A stretch of DNA of 64,000 bases. Origin: Nymphaea colorata. Taxonomy: Eukaryota > Streptophyta > Magnoliopsida > Nymphaeales > Nymphaeaceae. The notes under the pieces are model-generated. The model did no database searches. It had not been told where the DNA came from and saw only the letters and a program-made list of their open reading frames with translations. The position numbers were made by a program, and so were the translations under genes. The stretch covers positions 16,160,854 to 16,224,853 of the forward strand of contig NC_045147.1 in NCBI RefSeq assembly GCF_008831285.2, given 5' to 3'. This document shows positions 12,001-23,076 of the stretch, one piece after another (the stretch's first letter is position 1; each line of letters starts with the position of its first letter).

Positions 12001-15000
12001 CCTTGATTATTCTCTTTCGTGGCATCAATTCGATAGACTTGTTTTATCATAATAATACAAACTATCCATGAAACTTTGGTTCAGTTACGCCATTGTGAGC
12101 TTTACAATGTGACATATGATAAAATGTTTAAAATGATATGCTACTATGATTGTTTATACAATATGGCCTGCTTCCTTGAAAAAGCAAAGGAAAAAATGTG
12201 ACATGATCTGCTGTTTGCTTTTCAGGCCATACTTGGTGGAAAGGTAGAAGTACCTACATTGAATGGGACCCACCAAATAAAAGTAATTTCGCCCTTCCAC
12301 CATTGCTACTTTTTTTTTTTCACTATAATGTCTTCCTCTGTTTGTTGATCCTTAAATGTGCTTGCTTTATTCATCTGTTGGGTTGCTATTCATCTTTTTC
12401 CTAGTATGTGATCCTTGTCTTCTATAAATGTTCTAAATTTTTAATTCAGTAGTAGCAAAAGTGTTATGAAATGAAAAAAGCTTTGAAACATTGTTTGGTA
12501 TTCATCAGATATATTTATGTGTGCAATTTATTTGAGTCAAATACAATACTTGAGACATTAGCTGAGGAGAGCACACTAATATCCTAAAACATGCTTTGAG
12601 AATGTGCTGTATGATTAGAAACTATACAATAGTCAATTTGGTGTAAATGAAATTGCTACTAGTCTATGCTCTGGTTATACTATCATTATATTGCCAAGCT
12701 CTGCCCTGTTTGCATGGGATCATGTCTTTAGTTGTTTTTGAGTAAATGATGATGGGGGTAAAACTTGGTTTTGGCTAGTTCGTGTCATCATTCTGTCGCA
12801 CATGGTAACGGTTTTGTATGGATTAATTTCTAAGTTGGCCTTTTCATAATGACAGTGCAAAAAGAAGTTTTAAATTATTTACTAAAGTTTTTTGTTTCTT
12901 GAAATGTCACATTGAAGATACCAAAAGGAGTTCAGGCTGGGCAAGTCCTGGTTCTAAGGGGCCAAGGTACTCACTTCAATTCTCTTCATTTTCTCTTTCT
13001 TTGTTCTAGTTACCTCTAGTGAGTAACTGAATACTCTCTCTATCACATTGAATATCAGGACTCCAAAAGCACGTTGGTTTTGTAGACCATGGTGATCAAT
13101 TAGTGAGATTTCAGATAAAGTTGCCCACGTAAGTGCTGTTCCCAGTTCTCTGGGCATGGTTTCCAAATTGTGCAGCATTTGAATTTAGAGCCTCGGTTGA
13201 ATTTTCAGGAACAACAAGCATTGACATGAACTTTTGATGTACGAGGCCAAACAATTCAACTGTTCTTAGTGACATTATTCCTTCATCTACCTCTTATTGC
13301 TAAAACTTTTGACTTGTACTGGAAGTCACTTGATTTTTTTTATATATTCACAAATCAAGCTGTATACTATTGAATATTTGAACTCCTATAAGTGTTTGAG
13401 ACTGACTTTCACAGGGCCTCTATTGCTCAATCAACAGTCACGAGACCAACTAAACTGGACCCACATGGTTTTTTGCTGGGCCGTCCTTCCTGCCATTGCA
13501 TACAGTAGTAACATCATCACAAATGTCGGCATATTCTTCAAAAGAAAATGAACATGGGAAAGTGAAAGAATGAAAAAGAAATTGTGAAAGATCGTGATAT
13601 CTAAAAAAGATGCCAAAATTATGGTTTTGTATTATTCCTTTTCTAAAAAAGGTTTTTTTTTTTAGTTTCTTTTATCATTTCAGTAACTCTTTTGGATTTT
13701 TTATCAATGTTTTGGGAAGAAAATTAGCAGAAAAAAATAGAATTTCAGAAATTTGTCTATTTTGAATTCCTGAGATTTTTGCAAGGAAAACAAACTTCCT
13801 GATTAATACTCAAAGAACCTTGCCTATAAAGACCTGACAAGGATACTTGCAGCAACGGGTAGTAACATACAAATTGCAGTGCATAAAGAAATTTGAATAA
13901 AATTTAGGTCTCCATTGTCATTCACTAATGCATTAAAGTTCCGTTTTCTGTCTAAGTATTTTTTATCATACAAATTAAAGAGTTTGCTAATTACACTAGG
14001 TTGCAATTTCATTCAGAAAAGATAATGTGGCCAACCTTGTAAATTATCTTTTTTCCTACCGTAGTGTTTTGGTCCTCACCATTATTGTGCAAGCTATCAG
14101 CTATGGTTTTATCTGTGCTGAATGTTCAGCATGCGAATTTGAATATTCCCCTTTCATTCCAGGAGATTAACTGATCGTCAACGTGCCATAATGGAAGAAT
14201 TTGCTAAGGAGGAAATACTTCAAGAGAGCAGCATATTTCTAAGTGGAAACTGGTATGGGTTTTTTTATGTCAGTTTACTGTTATCCAAGAAGCATTTTGT
14301 GCATCTTTTTCCTTTTGAATTTTATCTTTGTTTCCATTTCTGAGATATCCTTCATTTTGTTTATTTGGTTCATTAAGCCTAGACGTTGTTTCATTTAGGT
14401 TTACATGCCCATGAAGTTTCCACCTATCAATCTTGTATCGTAATCTGTTGTTGCAAATTTGAAAACTCAAGCAAATAGAGGGCATCAATAATTTTGTTAG
14501 CATAAAAGTTCCTGTGACCACCATGGAGGCCCGGAGGGTGTGGCAGGCTCAGGTGGGATTAGATCATGTTAGCTAGCAATGTGAAACATGTGGAAGGCCC
14601 TTGCACAGTGACTTTAAATAAAAGAGCCTGTTATGTTTATTGCAGCACGGCGTGGTCTGCCTTATATTATTTGTGGTTAGTTGTAGCATTACTCATATGC
14701 ACTACAAGTGATCCAGCTCAGTGTGATCCTGTTTGCCAATGTCCAGTTAAGCAAGATTGCTTCTGATTCTCATGATGTCAATTTTTACTATTTATGAAAT
14801 AAAAAACTGACTCGCAATGAATGCAAGTTGAGTGAAAGTGACTGCAGAAAATATGTAAATGCTGTTAATGAGGCCAGATCCATAGCATATTGTTGTGTGC
14901 CTTCTTTGGTGTGAAGTGGTCCTGAGTTGGATATTAAAGCCTAGATAAATATAATGGTTATGAAGGTTATTGGAAGGTGCTTTAGCATGCTTCTGTGTAC

Positions 15001-17087
15001 AGTTTCATGGTTTTGTACATGAACTTGTTGCAAACCATCTTTTGGGATCGCTGACACTGCAAATAAATGAGATGAGAATTTTCCAATTATTTGTGTAATT
15101 GATGACAGATCCAGATTCTCTATATTTTTGTTGCAAATCGCTGGTTCATCGCCTAGACGCCTCAACTGTAGGCAATGAACAGCACTTGGCAAGCTTAGGA
15201 CACCTAGGTGCGGAAAGCAATGGAAAATCCAGGAGGAACCCCATCTTGTTAGAGGAGCCATTAGTAAGGAAACATAGATGGTGCCTGTTCCTTCTCACGT
15301 GAGGATAGAGGTTGGGAATGCTCAGATCAAAGCATGTACCATTTTGAATCCATTAAATCCACGACCTCAAATTTGAGACAACAAAAAATGGGGATCTCCT
15401 GGTTCAAGGAGGTGACAGCAGACCCTTGCAGGTGGTATGTTTCTGGAAGGCAAGTTCATCAACACACATTGATGCTGACCTGAATATCTTCTTTTTGCTG
15501 AACAGAATGGGCTAAGTTCATCAGAACCTGCTTCCTGTTTCCCTGCCTATTGAATGTGTCCAATCTGATTCAGGTGATTGTACTTGCACAGTTCTAACAC
15601 TTAATCCAGAATGAACCTGGTTCTGAGCCAAATTTGAAATTCTCTTTTGACTAACAATCGTATTTGAACTGAGATATTCCTCTTTGCAGAACCCCCATAT
15701 CTGACCCTCCAACCTCCTTTGGTAACCAATTGAGTTATGCATACACTCATTTATTTCCAAATTTCCAGCCAAATTCTCCATATGATTGTGTGAATTTTTC
15801 TATTTGAGCATCAGCTAATCCATCCTATTATATAAGAGACAAAATCACAAGAGGTACCCTGTCGGATATCTTTGCTAGCCTGGTTCTCTTTTCCAAACTT
15901 CTTCATGATGAGAGTCCACTCTGTAGTTCTGGTGGAGCATTCAAACAGAGTCCACTCTGTAGTTCTGGTGGAGCATTCAAACAGGATGTGTTGAATTGTC
16001 TCAGCATCCCTACAACAAACCATGCACATGACTGCTACAACCATGCCTTGCTTCTGTAACTGGCCTAGCATTGGGAGGCACCTTTCTCTAGCAAGATATG
16101 TCAGTCACTACTCCTGGGAGAAGCCAATGTGTACCATTTCCTTTCCTCACACGGTTGTGTTTTCCTTACGTTCTGACATGCTCCCATATGTTTTGATGTT
16201 GTTTGGTTGGTGTCCTTCACATCCAATGTCAACATCTCATTATTAGCCTGAATGGGGAGGAGTTTTTAACACATGCTGAATCAGAGGGGAAGAGAGTTGG
16301 CAGTGCTCTGTCTATCAACCAATATTCTCTTCATTGTGAAACGACCACATCCTGGCAAAATTCAACCCCTAAGGTCCTCTTTAGCAAAGCACCTGCATCT
16401 GCATGCCAATTCTCAGCCCTGAATCAAGCTCTTTGTCCATGAGCACCATCACCCAAATTCCCTACTACCTTGTGCATTATCTTTTTCATTGCCTACCAGT
16501 AATTCACATTTGATTAAGTGCTTTGCCTGTTATTTATTGGAAGTTCTGTTTGGTGCTACCTTGAGCTGATTAGCATTCTGTGCATGTGTTGGCCTTAGAT
16601 CCAAGAGTAAGATTAGCTCATGCCTTGATCAACTGAAAAGACAGAATGTATGACCATCAAACACATTAACTGTCCATTAATTATGGGTGTGAAATGGTCC
16701 GACCTCCAATGCTTGTCTAGGTTTGACATGCTCTGTGGTTGGTTAAGCTTTTGCACTGAATCAACTGCTACATTTGGATGTCTTGCTTGGTTTGAAATGC
16801 ACCTCCATATTGATATTTTGTTCGCTTGAAATGTATTTTTCCTGCAATATCTCATTCTTAGCAGGTTGACAAGTCAACTTCCACACCAAGTTGTGTATCT
16901 TCTTCTCCCCACACAATATGCATGTGTTCTCTGACTGTACAGTTAATCTTTAAATAACAGGCTTGATCAGAAGCTGTCTACTGGTTGAACTTACAGGTGG
17001 CAGATGATAGTGGATTATGTGACAGAAAACAAACTGCTACTTCAAGCTGCCTTTGCTTTGTTAATTCTCTTCATGCTGGTTACATGA
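1..17087 (+). CDS. ATJ1: Mitochondrial type-I DnaJ (Hsp40) co-chaperone, ATJ1-like; 5' partial, 18 exons
   Basis: J-protein that would stimulate a mitochondrial Hsp70 ATPase and hold unfolded clients. Exons read in frame: 1-54 (partial), 665-757, 1719-1810, 2031-2114, 2223-2261, 2620-2742, 3177-3218, 3338-3425, 4112-4176, 4333-4395, 4488-4560, 4738-4829, 11867-11938, 12226-12282, 12918-12966, 13059-13128, 14163-14252, 16997-17087. All joints are GT-AG and phase-consistent, giving about 444 visible residues. The J domain (NLYEILGV to KRRHYDT) holds HPD. It is followed by a linker and four intact CxxCxGxG zinc motifs (CDTCRGSG, CPTCRGIG, CSTCKGLG, CAACDGTG), then the C-terminal substrate domain (ISFTQAILGGKV, FVDHGDQLVRF). 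Layout and motifs match Arabidopsis ATJ1 (At1g28210) better than GFA2. The last exon is the least certain: TG|G gives WW, as in ATJ1, and then a hydrophobic tail. The start codon lies upstream of the window. Intron 12 is 7 kb because of a Copia insertion. Confidence 0.9.
6066..6070. repeat. Left target-site duplication (GTACG)
   Basis: GTACG immediately precedes the 5' LTR and recurs at 11268-11272 immediately after the 3' LTR. This is the 5-bp duplication expected of Copia integrase. Confidence 0.95.
6071..6348 (+). repeat. 5' LTR of the Copia element
   Basis: 278 bp, identical to 10990-11267 except A instead of G at 6298. It contains a perfect 24-bp palindrome (6094-6117, centred on GGATCC) and an 8-bp stem with 5-nt loop (6131-6151), then an AT-rich stretch with TATTTAA near 6171 that could serve as the U3 promoter core. 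It ends in CT-rich sequence. Confidence 0.96.
6349..6360 (+). promoter_or_regulatory. Primer-binding site for initiator tRNA-Met
   Basis: TGGTATCAGAGC starts at the base after the 5' LTR. This is the standard plant Copia primer site, complementary to the 3' end of initiator tRNA-Met. Confidence 0.95.
6361..6696 (+). other. GC-rich untranslated leader of the Copia element
   Basis: This 336-bp stretch between the primer site and the first gag ATG is much richer in GC than the rest of the element. It is dominated by GCC/CCG triplets and includes a tandemly repeated 21-bp unit (GCGCCGCCGTCGCCCACTTCA, about 6529-6570). An upstream open frame runs through it in phase with gag from inside the LTR, but its Arg/Pro/Cys-rich translation resembles no gag, so I treat it as leader (packaging or dimerisation region by position). 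Confidence 0.6.
6697..10995 (+). pseudogene. Copia gag-pol polyprotein with two in-frame TGA stops
   Basis: A single reading frame of 1432 codons from ATG 6697 to TAA 10993-10995, broken only by TGA at 7360-7362 (codon 222) and 8164-8166 (codon 490). Domains: gag with LNKDNYLSW near codon 30; a CCHC-type zinc knuckle at codons 253-266 whose last Cys is Tyr (TAT 7492-7494); protease DSG at 356; WHERLGH pre-integrase start directly after the second stop; integrase D551-D614-E650 with 35 residues between the last two; reverse transcriptase from about 945 with YVDD at 1109-1112; RNase H from about 1272 (SDADWAG, STEAEY). The terminal codon lies inside the 3' LTR, so the polypurine tract is also coding. 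With two stops and a damaged zinc knuckle this copy is probably not autonomous, unless the TGA codons are read through. Confidence 0.93.
10981..10989 (+). promoter_or_regulatory. Polypurine tract of the Copia element
   Basis: GAGGGGGAG abuts the first base of the 3' LTR. By position it is the plus-strand DNA priming site, and it simultaneously encodes the last residues of RNase H. Confidence 0.92.
10990..11267 (+). repeat. 3' LTR of the Copia element
   Basis: 278 bp matching 6071-6348 with one substitution (G at 11217). It carries the same palindrome (11013-11036) and stem-loop (11050-11070). The pol stop codon is formed by its first bases. Confidence 0.96.
11268..11272. repeat. Right target-site duplication (GTACG)
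   Basis: Matches 6066-6070 exactly and closes the Copia insertion. Confidence 0.95.
15811..16100 (-). mobile_element. Decayed non-LTR (LINE) retrotransposon fragment, RT zinc-binding C-terminus
   Basis: On the minus strand the translation reads ARERCLPMLGQL, then MCMVCCRDAETIQHILFEC. This is the pattern of the zinc-binding domain (zf-RVT) at the end of plant LINE reverse transcriptases: R-LP--LG-L, then C-x2-C, ETI-H, F-C. Frame continuity is lost upstream. Weak LINE-like fragments may continue to about 16450, but I cannot align them by eye. A 36-bp in-frame duplication repeats the end of the motif. It sits antisense inside ATJ1. Confidence 0.65.
15911..15982. repeat. 36-bp perfect tandem duplication inside the LINE fragment
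   Basis: The 36-bp unit starting AGAGTCCACTCTG occurs twice without a mismatch (15911-15946, 15947-15982). It adds 12 in-frame residues to the minus-strand zf-RVT translation. Confidence 0.9.
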
Positions 17088-20000
17088 GGTGTTACGTATG
17101 CAGTGCAATCAGCAGCTGAACTTTGAACTACCATTTTTCATGGTAATTCATGTGAATTTCTAGCACCGTGTGGCAGCACTGCTAAGAATCACATCATTCG
17201 GTGGTGAATCTTCCTTTATGGACTGAAAGGTTGCCGGAAGGATTCTCCTTTTGAACATTTCGTATGCTGAACTAGTTAACTACAGAGAGTTTATCTGTAA
17301 ACTAGGAATTCTTGCAGCCCAGGTCCGCCTCATGGCAGTTCATCCAATTGCAAGAACCATGCTTTCTTCTCATGTACAGAAATTATCTCGGCACTGATCC
17401 ACAGAAACGACTGGAGTTGAACAAGTCAACAGGTGTTTGTTCACTCCATCACCCTTGTTCATCATGACCAGTTCCACTGATTGCGTCCCATGCAAAATAA
17501 GAAAGGCTATTTGACTCCACAAGGAGAACCGTTCTGAAGATTTATTTCATGCTTCCACAGAGGATGATGGTACAAGATCACTTTGCTGGCCAAGCATCTC
17601 TTATGCCTAAGGAGTTGGTGTTGACTTGTTTTAACTTTTGACTACATAATACGCATTTGCCAAGCTAACTACTTGATCCACTTTGTGGTGGATGTACACA
17701 AAAAATACTGTAATTTTTCTTTCTAAGACAGTATTGAGATCTTGTAAGCATCTGCATATCATTGTGTCCTGGTTTGTGGATGTGAACACTCTTCACTATG
17801 TGGACGGTTCTCCTGTTGAATTTTTTGCGGACTCAAGATGGTGATAAATTTAAGATTTCTTTCCATCGGTTCAGTTCACTAGAGTTAAACCTCTAACAAC
17901 ATTACTTTCAGGGTCTCATGATTCATTTAAGAGATGAACTCCGATCACCAAAATCGTATTGCGTAAGTCCTGCAGCTCCTGCTTCTTTTTCTAAAGCTGT
18001 ACAAGCACCAAATTATTTGGCATTTGAAGCATTTAAAATGGACTCGCTTCTGGCAAAGCAGTAGGCAGGGTTGTTTCTGTTTGGATCTTACCATTTCGGG
18101 ATACCAAATGTGCACTCTCTGCTGCAAAAAAGGTTCTGATTACACTCGGACGAGCAGTTATTCCCCTATTTTCTCAATTTGAGACCATTTTTCATGCGTC
18201 AACCAATGTGCAGTTTCTAACCGGTGTTGTCCATATTAGTATTGGAGCTGCATGTTTTTTCTAAAAGATATGATACCTATAAACATTTTCTACATTCAAA
18301 AATTAATAGTAAATTGTTATGATTACTTTATTCGCGTATCCTGCCTTTTCTCAAAGTTGCTAGATCTTGATGGCCCTCATTGCAGTTCATGTCATCCCTT
18401 ACATATTGTTAACACCGGATTGAACATCTAACTCCAACCTCTCAATGAATATTTCATATAATCATAAGCTGTTGAAATGCTGCAGCCCTATCAATTTATT
18501 GCGAGGTCAATGGCTGCTACATGTTGTACTTGTAGGTGACATTGATGAAGTTGTCGCAGTCTCCGGTGGGCAACCAACTGATGTCCACGCATTGGCCATC
18601 CACCCGAGCACCTGACACCATCATTCCATTGCCTGCACCCAACGTAAACGATTTTTTTTCTCAAATGCCAATCTGGAAAATGTCGGTTTTGAACTTGTGC
18701 CGGAAACTTAGTTCGTACGCTGTATCGGCCGATACGTATCAGCACATATTGGGCAAATCTAAAAGAAACTGAGCTTTATTATATATTGTTTTATTGAATT
18801 ATCAGCCAATATGACACCAATGGGCCTCATATGGACGAGAAATTACATGTGTGTATAAACAAGGATGCTAACCAGCAGTAGATGATGCCGATTCTTATAC
18901 CGTCGTTTCCAAAAGGATGCTCTTCTTTGATTGGTCTACGTGAAAAAAAGAAAAATATTTCAGGCTTCCGAAAAAAAATCTGTCGTTCATGTACAAAATT
19001 TCCTTCAAAAGACTAAAAATAATTAAGTGCTGCTGCGAACTCATTGGTACACATATCCAACCCAAAGCCCGTCTGTTGTTTCGATATTGGATTAATTGAA
19101 ACAGAATTTGGTGAATGAGACTTTTTCAGATCAGGATCAGATTTGGACTAGCATAAAAAATGATCCTTAGTTCCAATTAGATGAAGAACTCACCTGAATG
19201 CACTTTTTTTACATGTAAATAGCCTCTTTGTTCTGCCCTGATCATATATATCCAATTTTCATTGCCCCAAGAGGCATAACATAACTGGTCGGCCCGACGT
19301 GCACAACATGTTATCAGTTTGATTACTATATGTTTTGATCGTATTTAAAAAATTAAATAATGGAAATAAATAAGTTACCTAAACCTGGAGTTCAAGATCA
19401 TAAAAAAAAGTTAAGTTTGAATCAGCTTTGGAGTCCACAATTTCATAAAAAGATATAAGAAATGAATTCAAATTTTCATATGTTATATGACAATGCATAA
19501 AGTATATATATACTTTTATTACAGTAGTAGAGGGAATTTCTTGCCAAGCAAAGACGATTACGGCCCATCCGCCTAAAAACCCCATCCCCTTGTCCCCTAG
19601 AGTGCACTGGTGCTTAACGTTAAGCACAGGATGCTCATGGGAGTCGAATGAGTGATGCGCCTGCTAAGGGCCACCTGGCCGACCTAGCTATGCTGTCCCT
19701 AGAGCTTAGTACTTGAAGGGAGTTACAAAATACTGTTGCATGCAAGTCTGGAAATCCACATATTTTCCATGTAAACATGAAAGCATGCATGATTTCCATA
19801 CATGAAATTAAACAAACTTGACTAAATGTACTCTATATTACCTGACAAATTAAGAGGTTTGATTATGGGTGTTTCAAACTGAAGAAGGTCATGTCTTCAA
19901 CACAGTATAATCTGGTAAAGGTCATCCTTTTAACTATAAAATTTTGTTGAAAGGATACCTATATTTAAGGCCACAGCTAGCGTTCAAATATTTCTTTTAA

Positions 20001-20560
20001 GAAAACAGAAAACAATATCATCAAGCATGTTAAAAATACAATTGAGAAATCTTGAAAATACAAAGTTCTTTCTATGTCAGTCTTCTTCTAATCAGAAATG
20101 TTTGGATGTATCTTGCTAGTAAATAACCGTATATATATTTCATAATTTCTCTCATGAATATTGTGGATGCCCATATTCTAACAGTTACAAATTAGTAATT
20201 TTCCTAATAAAATGATTTAACAAAGACTGTAGGATAGAGCAGAAACAACCGAATGAGTTCTTACGAACTAATGTGGAATACAACATTAATTTACGGGTTG
20301 CTGTCTTAAGGTAATGGCAGGTTGGCTATTACATAGATATAACCTATTATTGGAACTACGCCATATCTGCGCTGCATCAAAAGTAATGTAATAAGCTCAT
20401 ATTGACGTTGCAGAGTGTCAACTGAGGCAAGGCAGTAAATGCTTCATTCAGAAATAGTTTTCAGAGCATTCATTGGATTCCTCCTGCAATGTCCTCCAGG
20501 TAACCATCATTTGCCTTTATAATTCCTACTTTTCTGAAACGCCTTTCAAATATCAGATGG
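17088..20560. other. Intergenic region, no gene recognised
   Basis: The first few hundred bases are presumably ATJ1 3' UTR. After that there are only short open frames. A minus-strand stretch at about 18520-18650 reads like a short protein end (see findings) but has no partner exons that I can identify. TATCGGCCGATA near 18723-18734 is a 12-bp palindrome. Confidence 0.5.
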
Positions 20561-21028
20561 GAATCTGTAACCCTTGTCAGAAAATATGAAAGTTATCCGT
20601 TGGGGCCATTTATTTGCACAACAGAATTCCAGAAGAAGAGCAATTCAAGAAGTGCAAAAATTTTCTAAAGGGCGCCAAGCTTCTTCATACAGGATTTGCA
20701 GGAGTGTAATTGGGCGGAAGATGGTACTGAGGGGTGCTCTTGTGCCTTCTCCTGCGGTTGTCCTCGTCTTCATCTACCATGACATGATGGTGATCTCCCA
20801 AGGTCTGTTACTGAAGCTTTTTCGCTTGATCAGATTTTCTTTTATCTACTTACAGAGAAGGTGCTTTAGATGATGCTCTTATAGTCGAAAATTCTACTGT
20901 TCAAGTGCTTTTTCCGTGATATTGATTCAGAGGATTTTAGCTCCACGTCATCCCTCATTTTCATAGTCTTTTACAACCATATTGTTTGTCAAATTAGACT
21001 CACAGTTGGTCGATTTTGTTCTACCACT

Positions 21029-21072
<44 letters not shown>

Positions 21073-21074
21073 TG
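21029..21074. repeat. (TC)n(TG)n compound microsatellite
   Basis: About 13 TC units followed directly by about 9 TG units. Confidence 0.95.
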
Positions 21075-21589
21075 CGTTTGCAGGCGATGGGCGAGAGCTG
21101 TGGGCTGGAAAAACTGCACTCTAAGGCTTCCTACCACGGTGATCTGTGAGAATGCGCCATGCAACTCCTGGTGTGCAGACGCATACAGGTATGGAGTTTT
21201 GCGGTCTGTGACAACATTATGTGCTGCAACTGCACCATCTCTTGTTTTGTGAATGCCAACCAATGCTGATCCCTCTCCTTCTTTCTCCATCCACTCCACA
21301 GACCAATAAAAACTTGTACAAATTAGTGCTGCATGCTTCATTCCCAACGTACTTAATTTCCCACCATATCAATGGATCATTATATAGGAAAAATTTAGTG
21401 TCTTGGTGAACTACTTTCTGTGTTTGTGTTAATGCACGGTTTGTTTTTTAGTATCTAGGTAACGTTGCCTTGGGAAGGGTCCCAGCCAGTAGTCCCACCA
21501 CAACTATTGATTATGACTAGTCTTTTGGATTAGATGTGCAACCGTGGAATATTTGGATTAGGGTTTGGCAAATGAAACATTTTGTAAGT

Positions 21590-22090
21590 GCTTTATAAAT
21601 TTCTTTTAAAGATTGAGACATATTCATAGATAGACATCTAGTTCTGGTGTTTGGATAGATTCATGGAACATTCTAATAATATTCCAGGTCATTTGATAGA
21701 ATACTTTACAAGTATTTTATGAATCTACTTCAAAGATTGAAGAAGCTTCATGGAACACTAAAACTAGGCACCTATATATTTAGGTCAATCTTTGGAGTAG
21801 ATGTATGAAACACTCACAAAGAGTTTTATTTGCTAAATAATCTTTAAGAAATTGTTTAGCATCAAGGGTATCACCAGAGTGTCTCATGAACCTCCCTCAA
21901 GAATGAGACAGGTTTATGGAACACTATAATTAATGTCTCATGAATCTATCTCAAAATTGAGACATATTCATAAATACACTCATAGAATACATCTGCAGGG
22001 CCCGTTTGACAATGGATATAATAACAGACTATTCCATGAATCTGGCTTCATAGTGTTTCATGAATCAACCTCATCTTTGAAATAAATTTA
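21590..22090. repeat. Array of degenerate palindromic units
   Basis: Repeated variants of two mutually inverted motifs occur here. TCATGAATCTACCTCAAAGA-like forms are near 21710, 21880, 21940, 22035 and 22060. AGATTGAGACATATTCAT-like forms are near 21610 and 21955, and TCATGGAACACT-like forms near 21660, 21749 and 21913. The copy near 21785-21815 is the reverse complement of the others. The units can fold on themselves. I do not recognise the family; a nested foldback or MITE-derived repeat is the simplest reading. Confidence 0.6.
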
Positions 22091-22217
22091 CGAGACAGTT
22101 TGTACTAGCGTTGCCATTGTAAGGCAATTACTAACTTACCTAAAAATTGGGTAGGTTAGTGGAAATTGGGGCAGGTTATTGAGATGGTATGTTACAGTAC
22201 TATTAACTAAATGACCC
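22017..22217. mobile_element. Possible short MITE-like segment
   Basis: The left end GGGCCCGTTTGAC and the reverse complement of the right end (GGGGTCATTTAG) are loosely alike over about 35 bp. This suggests degenerate terminal inverted repeats of a 200-bp element. No clear target duplication was seen. Confidence 0.3.
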
Positions 22218-22982
22218 CTAAATGTATGATTTTGAATAAAAAAAGTTAAAAGTTTGAAGTTTTTTTTTTTTGTTTAAAATGACGGTAGTTAAGCCCCCAC
22301 CACCAAGGTTGGTAAATTAAATTCACATTTAATTCCTCTTACCATTTGTTCAAAACCTGTGCTAGGTGTAATGGCGATCGTTAATGAGTAAAAGTTTTGA
22401 TCTTCAAGCATAGTTGCACACTTTTTAGTGCAGCTCCATTCCACAAGATTTTCTGCTTTATTAATAAATTAAGGAGAAATAATTGACATAAAATTAACTA
22501 AAGCAAGGTACACTAGACGTGAACCTCTTCGATAGTTTGGTAATAAATTAATGAAAGTTCAACGTCTTGTGTACTGCCTACAAGTTTGCACCCAGGCCTA
22601 CTCCGGACCTTCGCCTGAGCCATCCACAAGAAGGCCTGCATAAAAAGATAAGGGTACCAACGGTTCGAACCCAGTTTGTAATTTGAATTTGATTAGTCAG
22701 ATCTGGATAAGAAGAGATGAAATCTAATTAATTTGATCTACAAATTATGTTTTTATAACAAGTATTCTCACCGGGTGCATGATAGACCATAGATCCTCCG
22801 TGCTCATGCATCTCTTAGAAGCTAAAGGTGAGTGCGCCGACGCTTCTTCTGGAGAAGCGCTGCTAAACTCGCCGACCAAGAAACCAAAGAATTTCTCAGG
22901 CGAAAACAAGAAGAGAATAAAGAAATCGGATTCCAATTGCGGAGATCTCTTACAACAAACTCCAACCGCCAGCAGTTTTGTT

Positions 22983-22989
22983 TATTTAA
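22983..22989 (+). promoter_or_regulatory. Candidate TATA element of the 23-kb FAS1 gene
   Basis: TATTTAA lies 88 bp before the ATG, followed by a CT-rich stretch typical of plant transcription start regions. Position and composition are the only evidence. Confidence 0.3.
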
Positions 22990-23076
22990 TCTCAACCTTC
23001 CCTCCCTTTCCCTCTCAAATTTGCTCTCTCTCCAAGAAGGAATTCTCCCTCGGGTTCAGCTATAGCTATCTCAGCC

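Larger units (their letters stand above)
14530..16996. other. Last ATJ1 intron, repeat-derived interior
   Basis: If the final ATJ1 exon is right, its intron runs 14253-16996. Within it I recognise only the antisense LINE fragment around 15811-16100. The parts 14530-15500 and 16450-16990 show short meaningless open frames and no family I can name. Confidence 0.5.

Noticed and set aside
20690-21252. Possible two-exon Cys-rich peptide (hydrophobic leader near 20720-20810, then CTLRLPTTVICENAPCNSWC near 21110)
   Set aside because: The cysteine spacing loosely suggests a defensin-like protein, but the C-terminal Cys-x-Cys is missing. The acceptor is embedded in a TG microsatellite and nothing else supports it.
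22640-22680. GGTTCGAACCCAG, resembling a tRNA T-arm
   Set aside because: No matching acceptor stem, D-arm or anticodon arm is found in the preceding 70 bases.
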